Of a DNA stretch of 39,488 bases, positions 29,395 through 37,150 are shown one piece after another. This DNA comes from Lentisphaerae bacterium RIFOXYA12_64_32 (GTDB lineage: Bacteria > Verrucomicrobiota > Lentisphaeria > Oligosphaerales > YB12-FULL-65-16). The position numbers were made by a program, and so were the translations under genes. The first letter of the stretch is position 1. Every line of letters starts with the position of its first letter. The notes beneath the pieces are model-generated. The model was given only the letters and a program-made list of their open reading frames with translations, ran no database searches and was not told where the DNA came from. The DNA is taken from contig MHBL01000060.1 in the NCBI GenBank assembly GCA_001803235.1, positions 1 through 39,488 on the forward strand. The letters are read 5' to 3'.

Positions 29395-32300
29395 ATGGCG
29401 TACGAAACCCCATCCCTTGCCGAAGACCGGATCTCCCAGGTCCCGGCGCTGCAGGTCTTGCAGGCGCTGGGGTACACGTACCTCGTGCCGGAGCGGGCGC
29501 TGGAGCTGCGGGGCGGGCGGCGCGCGAGCGTGCTCCTCGACGCCGTGCTCGAGGCGCAACTCCGGAAGATCAACCGGATCGTGTTCAAGGGCGCGGAGCA
29601 CGCCTTCAGCGAGGCGAACATCCAGGCGGCGATCCAGGCGCTCAAGTCGGAGCCGTACGACGGACTGGTGCGGACCAACGAGAAGCTGTACGACCTGCTC
29701 TGCCTGGGCAAGTCGCTGCAGCAGAGCATCTACGGCGACAGCAAGAGCTTCACGCTGAATTATATCGATTGGGAGAGGCCCGCGAACAACGTCTATCACG
29801 TGACGGAGGAGTTCGCGGTCGAGCGCACGGCCAGCCACGAGACGCGCCGGCCGGATGTGGTGCTGTTCGTGAACGGCATCCCGCTGGCGGTGATCGAGTG
29901 CAAGAGCCCGGCGGCGACGGCGGCGAACGAGAGCCCGGTCGACCAGGCCGTGTCCCAGCACCTGCGCAACCAGCGCGACGACGAGATCCCGCAGCTCTTC
30001 CTCTACGGCCAGGTGCTCCTGGCCGTGAGCAAGAACGACGCGAAGTACGGCACGGTCGGCACGCCGCTGAAGTTCTGGAGCGTGTGGAAGGAGAACCTCG
30101 ACGACGCGGCACTGCAGGCGCTAGTCGATCGGTCGACAGCGTTCGGGACGGAGCAGGATGCGGGGGCGCCGCCCCCGCACCCCCGCCGGAGGACCATTGG
30201 CCCTCCGGACCTCCCGATGTCGGTCTCGGGAATCGACGCGCAGCAACGCGCGTCGATTCCCGAGACGGCACGCCGTACAGCGAGCCGGTCTGCCGGCTCG
30301 CTGTACAACGCCGAGGGGTCCGGGGAGTCTGCGACGCCCCGGCGGGGGTCTGGGGGCAGCGCCCCCGGCCTGCTGACGGAGGAACCCGGTGCGTACGACT
30401 GCACGTCGCGCATGGTCACGGCGCAGGACCGTGCGCTGTTCGCGCTCTGCCGGCCCGAGCGCCTGCTCGAACTGACCCGGCGCTTCGTCATCTTCGATGC
30501 AGGCGAGAAGAAGATCACGCGGTACCAGCAGTACTTCTGCGTGCGGACGCTCATGGACCGCATCCGCCAGGGCGGCGCGGACGGGCGCCGGCAGGGCGGG
30601 GTCGTGTGGCACACCCAGGGCAGCGGCAAGTCGTTGACCATGGTCTTCTTCGCGAAGGCGCTGGCTATGACGCCGGGCCTCAGTGACCACAAGATCGTGA
30701 TCGTCACCGACCGCGTCGACCTGGACGACCAGATCCACAAGACCTTCCTCCAGACCGGGCACGAGGTCGCCCAGGCCCGGAGCGGCTGGAACCTCGGGGA
30801 GCTGCTCGCCAGCAGCAAGGCGCAGATCATCACGACGGTCATCGACAAGTTCGAGGCGGCGGTCGGGCGGGGCGACGTGCGCAACGAGAGCCCGAACATC
30901 TTCGTCCTGGTCGACGAGAGCCACCGCAGCCAGTACGGCCCGCGCCACGCCAAGATGCGCAAGGCGCTGCCGAACGCCTGCTACATCGGCTTCACCGGCA
31001 CGCCGCTGCTGAAGCGGGAGAAGAATACGGCCGTGCGGTTCGGCGGCATCATCCAGCCCTGCTACACGATCCAGCAGGCGGTCGACGACAAGGCCGTCGT
31101 GCCCCTGCTCTACGAGGGCCGGCACGTCCCGCAGGACGTCGACGCCGTGCCCCTGGACACCTGGTTCGAGAAGTACACCGAGGCGCTGACGCCGGACCAG
31201 CGCGCCGACCTCAAGCGCAAGTGCAGCGGCACGCCGCAGGTGCAGAAGTCGCGGCAGACGATCATGCGCATCGCCTGGGACGTCGGCACGCACTACCGCG
31301 ACACGTGGCAGGGCACGCCGTTCAAGGGCCAGCTCGTGACCATGAGCAAGGCGGCCGCGCTCCGGTACAAGGACTTCCTCGACGAGTTCGGCATGGTGTC
31401 CAGCGAGGTGCTGATCTCCGGCCCGGACGACCGCGAGGGCAACGAGGACGTGTTCGACGAGAACACCGAGGAGGTGGTCCGGTTCTGGAAGAAGATGATG
31501 GCCAGGTTCGGCAGCGAGAAGGAGTACAACCGCCAGCTCATCAATGCGTTCAAGAACGGGGACGCCCCGGAGATCATCATCGTCGTCGACAAGCTGCTGA
31601 CGGGGTTCGACGCGCCGCGCAACACGGTGATGTACCTGCACAAGCCGCTCGAAAGTCACAGCCTGCTCCAGGCCATCGCCCGCGTGAACCGGCTCTGCGA
31701 GGGCAAGGACTTCGGCTACATCATCGACTACTACGGCGTGCTGGGGAAGCTGGACCAGGCGCTGGACCTCTACGGCGGTCTGCCGAGCGCCCTGGCGGGT
31801 TTCGACGAGGAAGACGTACAGGACGCCCTGACCGACGTCAGTCGCGAGATCGCCAAGCTGCCGCAGCGGCACGCGGAGGTGTGGGACGTCTTCCGGGGGC
31901 TGACGAACACGAAGGACGAGGAGGCGTTCGAGGTGCTCCTGGCCGACGTGGCGCTGCGGAACCGGTTCTACGAGCGGCTGTCGGTCTTCGCCCGCACGCT
32001 CCAGGTCGCGCTCTCCAGCGTCGGCTTCATCGAGACCACCCCCGACCGGGCCGTGGAGCGGTACAAGTGCGACCTGGCGTTCTTCTGCAAGCTCCGGACG
32101 GCCGTGCGGCGGCGGTACGCCGAGGTGGTCGACTTCAAGGAATACGAGCGGCGCGTGCAAAAGCTCATCGACGCACACGTGGGCACGCGCGAGGTCGAGC
32201 AACTGACCGGCCTGGTGAACATCTTCGACGCGGACGCGTTCGCGAAAGAGGTCGAGCGCGTGCACGGCACGGCATCCAAGGCGGACACCATCGCGCACCG

Positions 32301-32856
32301 GACGAAGCGGACCCTGAGGGAGAAGTGGGAGCGTGAGGACCCGGCGTTCTACAAGAAGTTCAGCCGCATGATCGAGGACACCATCGAGGCGTTCCGCCAG
32401 CACCGTCTCACCGACGCCGAGTACCTGGCCAAGGTCACGGAGATCCTGGGCCAGGTCCGCAACCACACCGACACCGACATCCCCGGTGACCTGACGCCCG
32501 GCACCGTGCCGGCCGCGTTCTACGGCGAGATCCGCGAAACGCTCGGCAAGTACGAGGCGACGGGCGCGGGCGAAGCGGCGAAGGAGCTGAGGGAGACCCC
32601 GCCCCCGTACGGGGATGAGGAGCGGCCGCGGCCGCCCCTGGCCGTCCGCGCGAGCCTTGAGATCGACCGGATCGTCCGGGAGATGCGCATCGTGAACTGG
32701 GAGGACAACACCGACGTGCAGAACCGGATGCGCACCGCGATCGAGGACCTGCTCTTCGAGCTGAAGGGCGAGTACGGCGTGGCCCTGACGTTCGGCGACA
32801 TCGACGCCGCCATGGAGAAGTGCCTGGAGATCGCGAAGGTGAGGTACCCGTCGTGA
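29395..32856 (+). CDS. hsdR: type I restriction endonuclease subunit HsdR with in-frame repeat insertion
   Basis: This 1153-residue protein is the motor and nuclease subunit. The PD-(D/E)xK nuclease residues are Asp154, Glu168 and Lys170 (IECKSP). The helicase motifs are Walker A QGSGKS (408-413), DESHR (507-511), GFTGTP (motif III) and the motif VI region QAIARVNR. A C-terminal domain of ~350 residues should contact HsdM. Between FWSVWKEN and TAQDRALFALCRPERL, where relatives have a short linker, about 75 extra residues (roughly 255-330) are encoded by a two-hairpin palindromic element. They are rich in Pro, Ser, Arg and Gly (DAGAPPPHPRRR, then GSGESATPRRGSGGSAPG). The frame and all motifs are intact, so the enzyme may still work with a flexible insert. 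The next gene overlaps the stop by four bases. Confidence 0.93.
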   Translation: MAYETPSLAEDRISQVPALQVLQALGYTYLVPERALELRGGRRASVLLDAVLEAQLRKINRIVFKGAEHAFSEANIQAAIQALKSEPYDGLVRTNEKLYDLLCLGKSLQQSIYGDSKSFTLNYIDWERPANNVYHVTEEFAVERTASHETRRPDVVLFVNGIPLAVIECKSPAATAANESPVDQAVSQHLRNQRDDEIPQLFLYGQVLLAVSKNDAKYGTVGTPLKFWSVWKENLDDAALQALVDRSTAFGTEQDAGAPPPHPRRRTIGPPDLPMSVSGIDAQQRASIPETARRTASRSAGSLYNAEGSGESATPRRGSGGSAPGLLTEEPGAYDCTSRMVTAQDRALFALCRPERLLELTRRFVIFDAGEKKITRYQQYFCVRTLMDRIRQGGADGRRQGGVVWHTQGSGKSLTMVFFAKALAMTPGLSDHKIVIVTDRVDLDDQIHKTFLQTGHEVAQARSGWNLGELLASSKAQIITTVIDKFEAAVGRGDVRNESPNIFVLVDESHRSQYGPRHAKMRKALPNACYIGFTGTPLLKREKNTAVRFGGIIQPCYTIQQAVDDKAVVPLLYEGRHVPQDVDAVPLDTWFEKYTEALTPDQRADLKRKCSGTPQVQKSRQTIMRIAWDVGTHYRDTWQGTPFKGQLVTMSKAAALRYKDFLDEFGMVSSEVLISGPDDREGNEDVFDENTEEVVRFWKKMMARFGSEKEYNRQLINAFKNGDAPEIIIVVDKLLTGFDAPRNTVMYLHKPLESHSLLQAIARVNRLCEGKDFGYIIDYYGVLGKLDQALDLYGGLPSALAGFDEEDVQDALTDVSREIAKLPQRHAEVWDVFRGLTNTKDEEAFEVLLADVALRNRFYERLSVFARTLQVALSSVGFIETTPDRAVERYKCDLAFFCKLRTAVRRRYAEVVDFKEYERRVQKLIDAHVGTREVEQLTGLVNIFDADAFAKEVERVHGTASKADTIAHRTKRTLREKWEREDPAFYKKFSRMIEDTIEAFRQHRLTDAEYLAKVTEILGQVRNHTDTDIPGDLTPGTVPAAFYGEIRETLGKYEATGAGEAAKELRETPPPYGDEERPRPPLAVRASLEIDRIVREMRIVNWEDNTDVQNRMRTAIEDLLFELKGEYGVALTFGDIDAAMEKCLEIAKVRYPS
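30159..30368 (+). repeat. two-hairpin palindromic element, copy C, inside hsdR
   Basis: Perfect hairpins occur at 30223-30266 (19-bp arms, six-base loop) and 30275-30306 (14-bp arms, four-base loop). A ~60-base tail follows, ending in GGGGGC-AGC-GCCCCC (30352-30366). Two smaller hairpins precede these (30159-30179 with 9-bp arms; 30186-30208 with 7-bp arms). The tail matches copy A at about 51 of 60 positions. The A-T pair in the copy A tail hairpin is replaced by a G-C pair here, which keeps the stem. The total length added to hsdR is a multiple of three. Confidence 0.8.
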
Positions 32857-33584
32857 AGCCGAAGGCTGACCGGGGCGACATCCGGCGCGTGGCGTACGGC
32901 TCCCGCACCGTCGAGTACCGGCTCGTGTTCGAGCGGCGCCGGCAGTTGCGGATCGACGTCCACCCGGACCGGCGCGTCGTGGTGCACGCCCCGGCCGGGA
33001 AGGCGGCCGCGGACGTGGACGCGCGGGTGACCCGGCGCGCGGCGTGGGTGCTCAGGCAGGTGGCGCACTTCGAGCAGTTCCAGCCCCTGCCGCCGCCCAA
33101 GCGCTACGTCAGCGGTGAGAGCCACCACTACCTGGGCCGCCAGTACCGGCTCAAGATCACGGCGCGGCCGGGTCCGCCGGAGGTCCGGCTCATCGGCCGG
33201 TACTTCCACGTCTTCCTGCCCCACCCGCGGGACACCAAGACCATTGCCGAGCGGGTCGAGCTGTGGTACCGCCGGCACGCCCGGGCGATCTTCGCCCAGT
33301 ACACGGCGCGTTGCGTCGCGAAGCTGAAGACCGAGGGGATTGTCGCCCCCGAGGTGAAGACGCGGCGCATGCCGCACCGCTGGGGCAGCTACACCCGCCC
33401 GGGGACCATCGTCCTCAACCCGGAACTGGCGAAGGCGCCGCTGGCGTGCATCGAGTACGTCATCATGCACGAGCTCTGCCACCTCAAGCACCCCGACCAC
33501 GGCCGCCAGTTCCACCGCCTCCTGACCCGCTGCCTGCCCGACTGGGAGAAACGCAAGGCCCGGCTGGAACTGGCGACGCTGTGA
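32853..33584 (+). CDS. YgjP/DUF45-type metallopeptidase-like protein
   Basis: This 243-residue protein starts with GTG at 32853, overlapping the hsdR stop (GTGA), with an AGGTGAGG-like site upstream. It has the zinc motif HELCH (206-210) followed by HPDHGRQFH with the probable third ligand, and a RWGSY segment where relatives usually have RWGSC. Members often lie directly downstream of type I hsdR genes, sometimes called M48-like or SprT-like. A role in processing or turnover of the restriction enzyme has been suggested from such linkage, but is not proven. It is the last intact gene of the island. Confidence 0.85.
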   Translation: MKPKADRGDIRRVAYGSRTVEYRLVFERRRQLRIDVHPDRRVVVHAPAGKAAADVDARVTRRAAWVLRQVAHFEQFQPLPPPKRYVSGESHHYLGRQYRLKITARPGPPEVRLIGRYFHVFLPHPRDTKTIAERVELWYRRHARAIFAQYTARCVAKLKTEGIVAPEVKTRRMPHRWGSYTRPGTIVLNPELAKAPLACIEYVIMHELCHLKHPDHGRQFHRLLTRCLPDWEKRKARLELATL

Positions 33585-33596
33585 GCGCAGGAAGAT

Positions 33597-33740
33597 CGTA
33601 ATAACGGACAGGTCATCCGCGCGCAGTGCCACGCGGCTGGGGTTCCGTTCTCCTTCAAGCAGTGGGGAGGGACGCGGAAGAAGCAGGCGGGGCGCATCCT
33701 GGACGGACGAACTTGGGACGAGATGCCCATCCATGCCGTG
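33597..33740 (+). pseudogene. C-terminal fragment of a DUF5131 (phage Gp37/Gp68-like) gene
   Basis: The frame read from 33603 gives QCHAAGVPFSFKQWGG, then RKKQAGRILDGRTWDEMP, the conserved C-terminal pattern of the DUF5131 family (usually QC..AGVPFFFKQWG...GR.LDGRTWDE.P). Only about 45 residues remain and no start is present. The upstream part appears to have been lost at the junction just after the metallopeptidase stop. DUF5131 proteins occur in phages and defence islands, so this is probably a remnant of a larger island. Confidence 0.7.
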
Positions 33741-33787
33741 GCCGTCGGTGTCTTACGGCTGCACTTGCCCAAGCCGGGATCATCCCT

Positions 33788-34045
33788 TCAGGCGCGACGG
33801 TGCCCGGCCATGAGGCCCGGTTGCTCCCCAATCAGCCTCATCGCCCGCGCCAGCAGCGACTTTCCTGTCTCGGTCCGGTGCCAGGGCGACGCGCCGGACG
33901 GGTGCGGCAGCGGCACGGCGTCGCCCAGGAACAGGCCGATGGCCAGCTTTCCCACGGGGATCACCAGGCGCAGCAGCATCGCGAATTCGGCCTCCAGCCA
34001 CGGTGCGTGGCGCCCCTGTCGGGTCGTCCGCCCCGGAGGTCCGCC
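33788..34045 (-). pseudogene. C-terminal fragment of a uracil-DNA-glycosylase-family gene
   Basis: The minus-strand frame ending at 33788 encodes APWLEAEF, then LVIPVGKLAIGLFLG and LPHPSGASPWHRTE, ending KSLLARAMRLIGEQP. This is the C-terminal part of a family 4/5-like uracil-DNA glycosylase, including the HPSGAS loop. The N-terminal half with the first catalytic motif is absent. About 20 residues that normally separate the KLAI and HPSGAS segments are also missing. The open frame continues upstream through the tRNA-Leu gene, but that part is not coding. This is a decayed gene. Confidence 0.65.
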
Positions 34046-34277
34046 GGCAACTGCCCGCGCGGCCCGCGAATCGCCTGCCAGGGCGGCCAGGATTGCTCCG
34101 GCGCGGCGGGCCCGAAACGGACCGGCAGCGGACCGGAGCGCAGGGATGGGGTGAATGACATCGGGACGAGAGAACCGGAGGCAGGGGGGAGCGTGATGTC
34201 GCCGGGCCCGGCTTCGCCCCTCGCGCCGCTCGGGGCTGCACCGTGGCGGCGCTTTTCGCTGCGGGCGCAATGAAAAG

Positions 34278-34361
34278 TGCCGGAGGAGGGAATCGAACCC
34301 ACACGCCCTTGCGGGCACAGGATTTTGAGTCCTGCGCGTCTGCCAGTTCCGCCACTCCGGC
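34278..34361 (-). tRNA. tRNA-Leu(CAA)
   Basis: On the minus strand the acceptor arm GCCGGAG pairs with CTCCGGC, with A as discriminator. A long variable arm (CGCCCGCAAGGGCG-like) identifies a class II tRNA. The anticodon loop CTCAAAA gives anticodon CAA, reading UUG. The T-loop is GTTCGAT. CCA is not encoded, unlike the two tRNAs at the left end, and the sequence after the discriminator is CTTTTC. The gene follows the decayed glycosylase fragment closely. No integrase or duplicated tRNA end was seen. Confidence 0.94.
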
Positions 34362-34480
34362 ATCAGGAAAGGCCACTGAAGGCTGAGCAGCCCTTAATGT
34401 AGAAGACCGCGGAGGGATGTCAACCGGGCGCAGAGCGAGAGGTCATGCGTCGGTCGCGGTTGCTGAAGTACAGGTTCGGA

Positions 34481-34514
34481 TCGCGCTTCATGTCAGAATA
34501 TACATGAAGCGCGA
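34481..34514. promoter_or_regulatory. 13-bp perfect inverted repeat upstream of the GH127 gene
   Basis: TCGCGCTTCATGT (34481-34493) and ACATGAAGCGCGA (34502-34514) are exact reverse complements around an eight-base AT-rich loop (CAGAATAT). It lies about 180 bases before the GH127 start in an otherwise empty 329-bp gap. It could be an operator or a terminator-like hairpin. No T-run follows in either direction, which favours a protein-binding site or a repeat. Confidence 0.5.
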
Positions 34515-34690
34515 CATTTCAGCCATTCCTTTAAGTAAGCAAGCGGTGTACTTTCCAGGCATGATATACATACGCCTGCGCTGGTGCCGGTCCATGCCCG
34601 CCACGGTTCGCTCCCGGAGGCCGTGCCGGGACGGCGCGGCGCTTGGTCGCGGCCGGCATCAAGGCTGCCACACACTACGGAGACATTCCC

Positions 34691-37075
34691 ATGCCGCCAA
34701 AGACAACACAGACAACGACGACAATTACGACAACACATCACCCGGCCTTGACCGCGTCGCTCCAAACGGAATTTCGTCTTGAAGGCGAGATCGGCCGGCG
34801 GCTTGCGGCCGTCACCGAGCAGTGGATTCTGCCCGCGCCCGCTGCCAATCCGGCAATGCTGGCCATGTTCAGGGACCGCGACCGCAAGCCCTATCGGAAA
34901 ATGGTCCCATGGGCCGGCGAGTTCGCAGGCAAGTATCTGACGCATGCGGTGCAAGTACTCCGGCTCACCGGTGCTGGCAAACTCCATTCCCATATCGAAC
35001 GGTTCGTCAAGGAGTTGTGCGCCTGCCAGGCGACCGACGGCTACCTGGGCTGCTGGCCGCAGGGATCGCGCCTGACCAATCAGGCTCCAAACTGCGCCAA
35101 CAACTGGGACACGTGGTCTAGCTATCACATGATCCTCGGATTGCTCCTGTGGAACGAGGTGTCGGGCGATGACGCGGCTCTGACCGCCGCCGGGCGGATC
35201 GCGGACTTGCTCTGCGACATGTATCTGGACAAGAATACGCCACGGTTGGTCGAGACCGGATCCACGGAAATGAACCTGGCGCCGATCCATTCACTCTGCC
35301 TGCTGTACCGGAAGACCGGCGTGCCGCGGCATTTGGAGCTCGCCAAGCAGATCCTTGACGAGTTTGCGGCCAAGGACGCGGGCGGCAAGCATCTGGCCGG
35401 CGACTATCTGCAGGCGCCGCTTGCCGGGAAGGAGTTCTTCCAGACCCCCAAACCGCGATGGGAGAGCCTGCATCCGATCATGGGACTTGTCGAGTTGTAC
35501 TACCTGACCGGTGACGAGTCGTGCCGGAAAGCCTTCGAAGCGCTCTGGTGGAGCATGCTCAAGGGCGACCGTCACAACAATGGTGGTTTCACCTCCGGCG
35601 AGCAGGCCACGGGGAATCCATATCACGTCGGCGCGATCGAGACCTGTTGCACGGTCGCCTGGATGGCCATGTCCGTCGAAATGCTAAGGCTTACGGGAGA
35701 CTCTCTTGTCGCGGATGAGCTTGAGCTGTCCATGCTCAACAGCGGGCTTGGGATGATGAGTCCTTCCGGGCGCTGGGTGACCTACGACACGCCGATGGAC
35801 GGTGAACGCAAAGCGAGTGCGCACCATATTGTGTTCCAGTCGCGTGCCGGGACGCCGGAACTCAACTGCTGCTCGGTGAACGGCCCCCGCGCCCTCGGCC
35901 TGCTCTGCGAGTGGGCGTTGATGAATGTCGGGAACGGTCTGGCTCTGAACTACTACGGCCCGGGCACGATGAAAACGTCCCTCCCGTCAGGCAACACGGT
36001 CAGCATCAAACAGGACACCGACTACCCGCGGAACGCGGTTGTCGATCTGGCGATTTCCACGGCCAAGGCCGAGACGTTCACACTGGCGTTGCGCATACCC
36101 TACTGGAGTAACAAGACCAGCGTCCGCGTGAATGGCAAGGTAGTGGGTAGCGTGAAAAGCGGCGAGTATCTGCGGATCGAGCGGAAATGGAAGACCGGCG
36201 ATACGGTGCGGCTCGAAATGGATTTCCAACTCCAGTTTTGGCGGCACCCTACGAGGATCCACATAGCCGGCGAGTATCACCGGTGGGAAACAGAATGGCG
36301 GTTGGGTGGGGCTGTCGCCAACCGGGGCAACTCGCCGGCAGGGCTCGCCCCCTCGGACCTGCTTCTCGACGGCGCGGTGGTCATGGCGGACGTCACGCGT
36401 ACGGCCGGCGGCCATTCGGCACGCGTCACCAGCACGTCAGGTCACATCGACTTCAAGAAGATCTTCAGCGAGGCCGGAGCACATGCGGCCGCCTGGTGCT
36501 TCACTGAAATCGACGCCCCGTCCGACGGGACGCTCCCGGTCATGTTCGGGTGTGACTGGTGGTGTTCCTGTTTCGTCAACGGACAGCGAGTGGTCGACAA
36601 CGAGTGCGGCTCGACGAGCCCCGAACGCTTTGTCGCGCTGCGCCTGAAGGCGGGACGGAACTTGATCGGGTTCCGCATCACGGCCGGGTCGGGTGGCTGG
36701 GTCTTGAATATCGCCAAGGGCGCGTTCATCCCGAAAGAAAGAGAAGTCTCGTTGCTCAATTACGCCTCGATCTATCGCGGCCCCGTGCTTCTAGCCTATG
36801 ACGCGCGCTTCAATGACGGCGACTACTCGCCAGGAAACGTGCCCTGCCTTGCGGAACCCGCACTTGAACTCCTTCCGGAATGGACGACGGTTCCCTCGGA
36901 CAATCCACGGCTCCTCCTTGAGGGGAAAGACGTGGATGGCAAGGCGGTCCGCTACTGCGACTTCGCCAGCGCCGGCGCGACGGGCAACTACTATCAGTCC
37001 TGGGTGCCGGTCCACGTTCCGTGTCCGGAGTTGGAGTTCTCCAAGGCGAATCCGCGCCGGAGCGCGCGTGCGTGA
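34691..37075 (+). CDS. GH127 (DUF1680) beta-L-arabinofuranosidase-like glycoside hydrolase
   Basis: This 794-residue protein starts at 34691 with GGAGA seven bases upstream. A Thr-rich low-complexity N-terminus (about 5-15) precedes an (alpha/alpha)6 barrel. The GH127 zinc and nucleophile residues can be read as Glu317 and Cys319 (IETCC) and Cys393-Cys394 (LNCCSVNG), with spacing as in the characterised beta-L-arabinofuranosidase HypBA1 (E338, C340, C417, C418). No signal peptide is evident, so it may act in the cytoplasm. The C-terminal part has an extra domain of ~160 residues (about 520-680, including GCDWWCSCFVNGQRVVDN) that looks like a galactose-binding-type jelly roll inserted before the final YRGPVLLAY sheet. 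It is followed 75 bases later by the GH95-like gene. Confidence 0.87.
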   Translation: MPPKTTQTTTTITTTHHPALTASLQTEFRLEGEIGRRLAAVTEQWILPAPAANPAMLAMFRDRDRKPYRKMVPWAGEFAGKYLTHAVQVLRLTGAGKLHSHIERFVKELCACQATDGYLGCWPQGSRLTNQAPNCANNWDTWSSYHMILGLLLWNEVSGDDAALTAAGRIADLLCDMYLDKNTPRLVETGSTEMNLAPIHSLCLLYRKTGVPRHLELAKQILDEFAAKDAGGKHLAGDYLQAPLAGKEFFQTPKPRWESLHPIMGLVELYYLTGDESCRKAFEALWWSMLKGDRHNNGGFTSGEQATGNPYHVGAIETCCTVAWMAMSVEMLRLTGDSLVADELELSMLNSGLGMMSPSGRWVTYDTPMDGERKASAHHIVFQSRAGTPELNCCSVNGPRALGLLCEWALMNVGNGLALNYYGPGTMKTSLPSGNTVSIKQDTDYPRNAVVDLAISTAKAETFTLALRIPYWSNKTSVRVNGKVVGSVKSGEYLRIERKWKTGDTVRLEMDFQLQFWRHPTRIHIAGEYHRWETEWRLGGAVANRGNSPAGLAPSDLLLDGAVVMADVTRTAGGHSARVTSTSGHIDFKKIFSEAGAHAAAWCFTEIDAPSDGTLPVMFGCDWWCSCFVNGQRVVDNECGSTSPERFVALRLKAGRNLIGFRITAGSGGWVLNIAKGAFIPKEREVSLLNYASIYRGPVLLAYDARFNDGDYSPGNVPCLAEPALELLPEWTTVPSDNPRLLLEGKDVDGKAVRYCDFASAGATGNYYQSWVPVHVPCPELEFSKANPRRSARA

Positions 37076-37150
37076 CATCCGACGGGAGCGGAGTTCAGAA
37101 CGGGACACGGAATGAAGGCGAATGCATCCAGGTGGAGGGCGCTTGAGACA

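Noticed and set aside
30121..32466. Long open frame antisense to hsdR (about 780 codons)
   Set aside because: It is a by-product of the extreme third-position GC of hsdR; its translation is Leu/Val/Asp/Arg-rich with no recognisable domain.
34278..34361. tRNA-Leu as an integration site for the island
   Set aside because: No integrase gene and no duplicated tRNA 3' end were found at the left border near 18 kb.
33788..34363. 191-codon minus-strand open frame running from tRNA-Leu to the end of the glycosylase fragment
   Set aside because: Its first third translates the tRNA-Leu gene; only the last ~85 codons resemble a protein family, so it is a fragment and not a whole gene.
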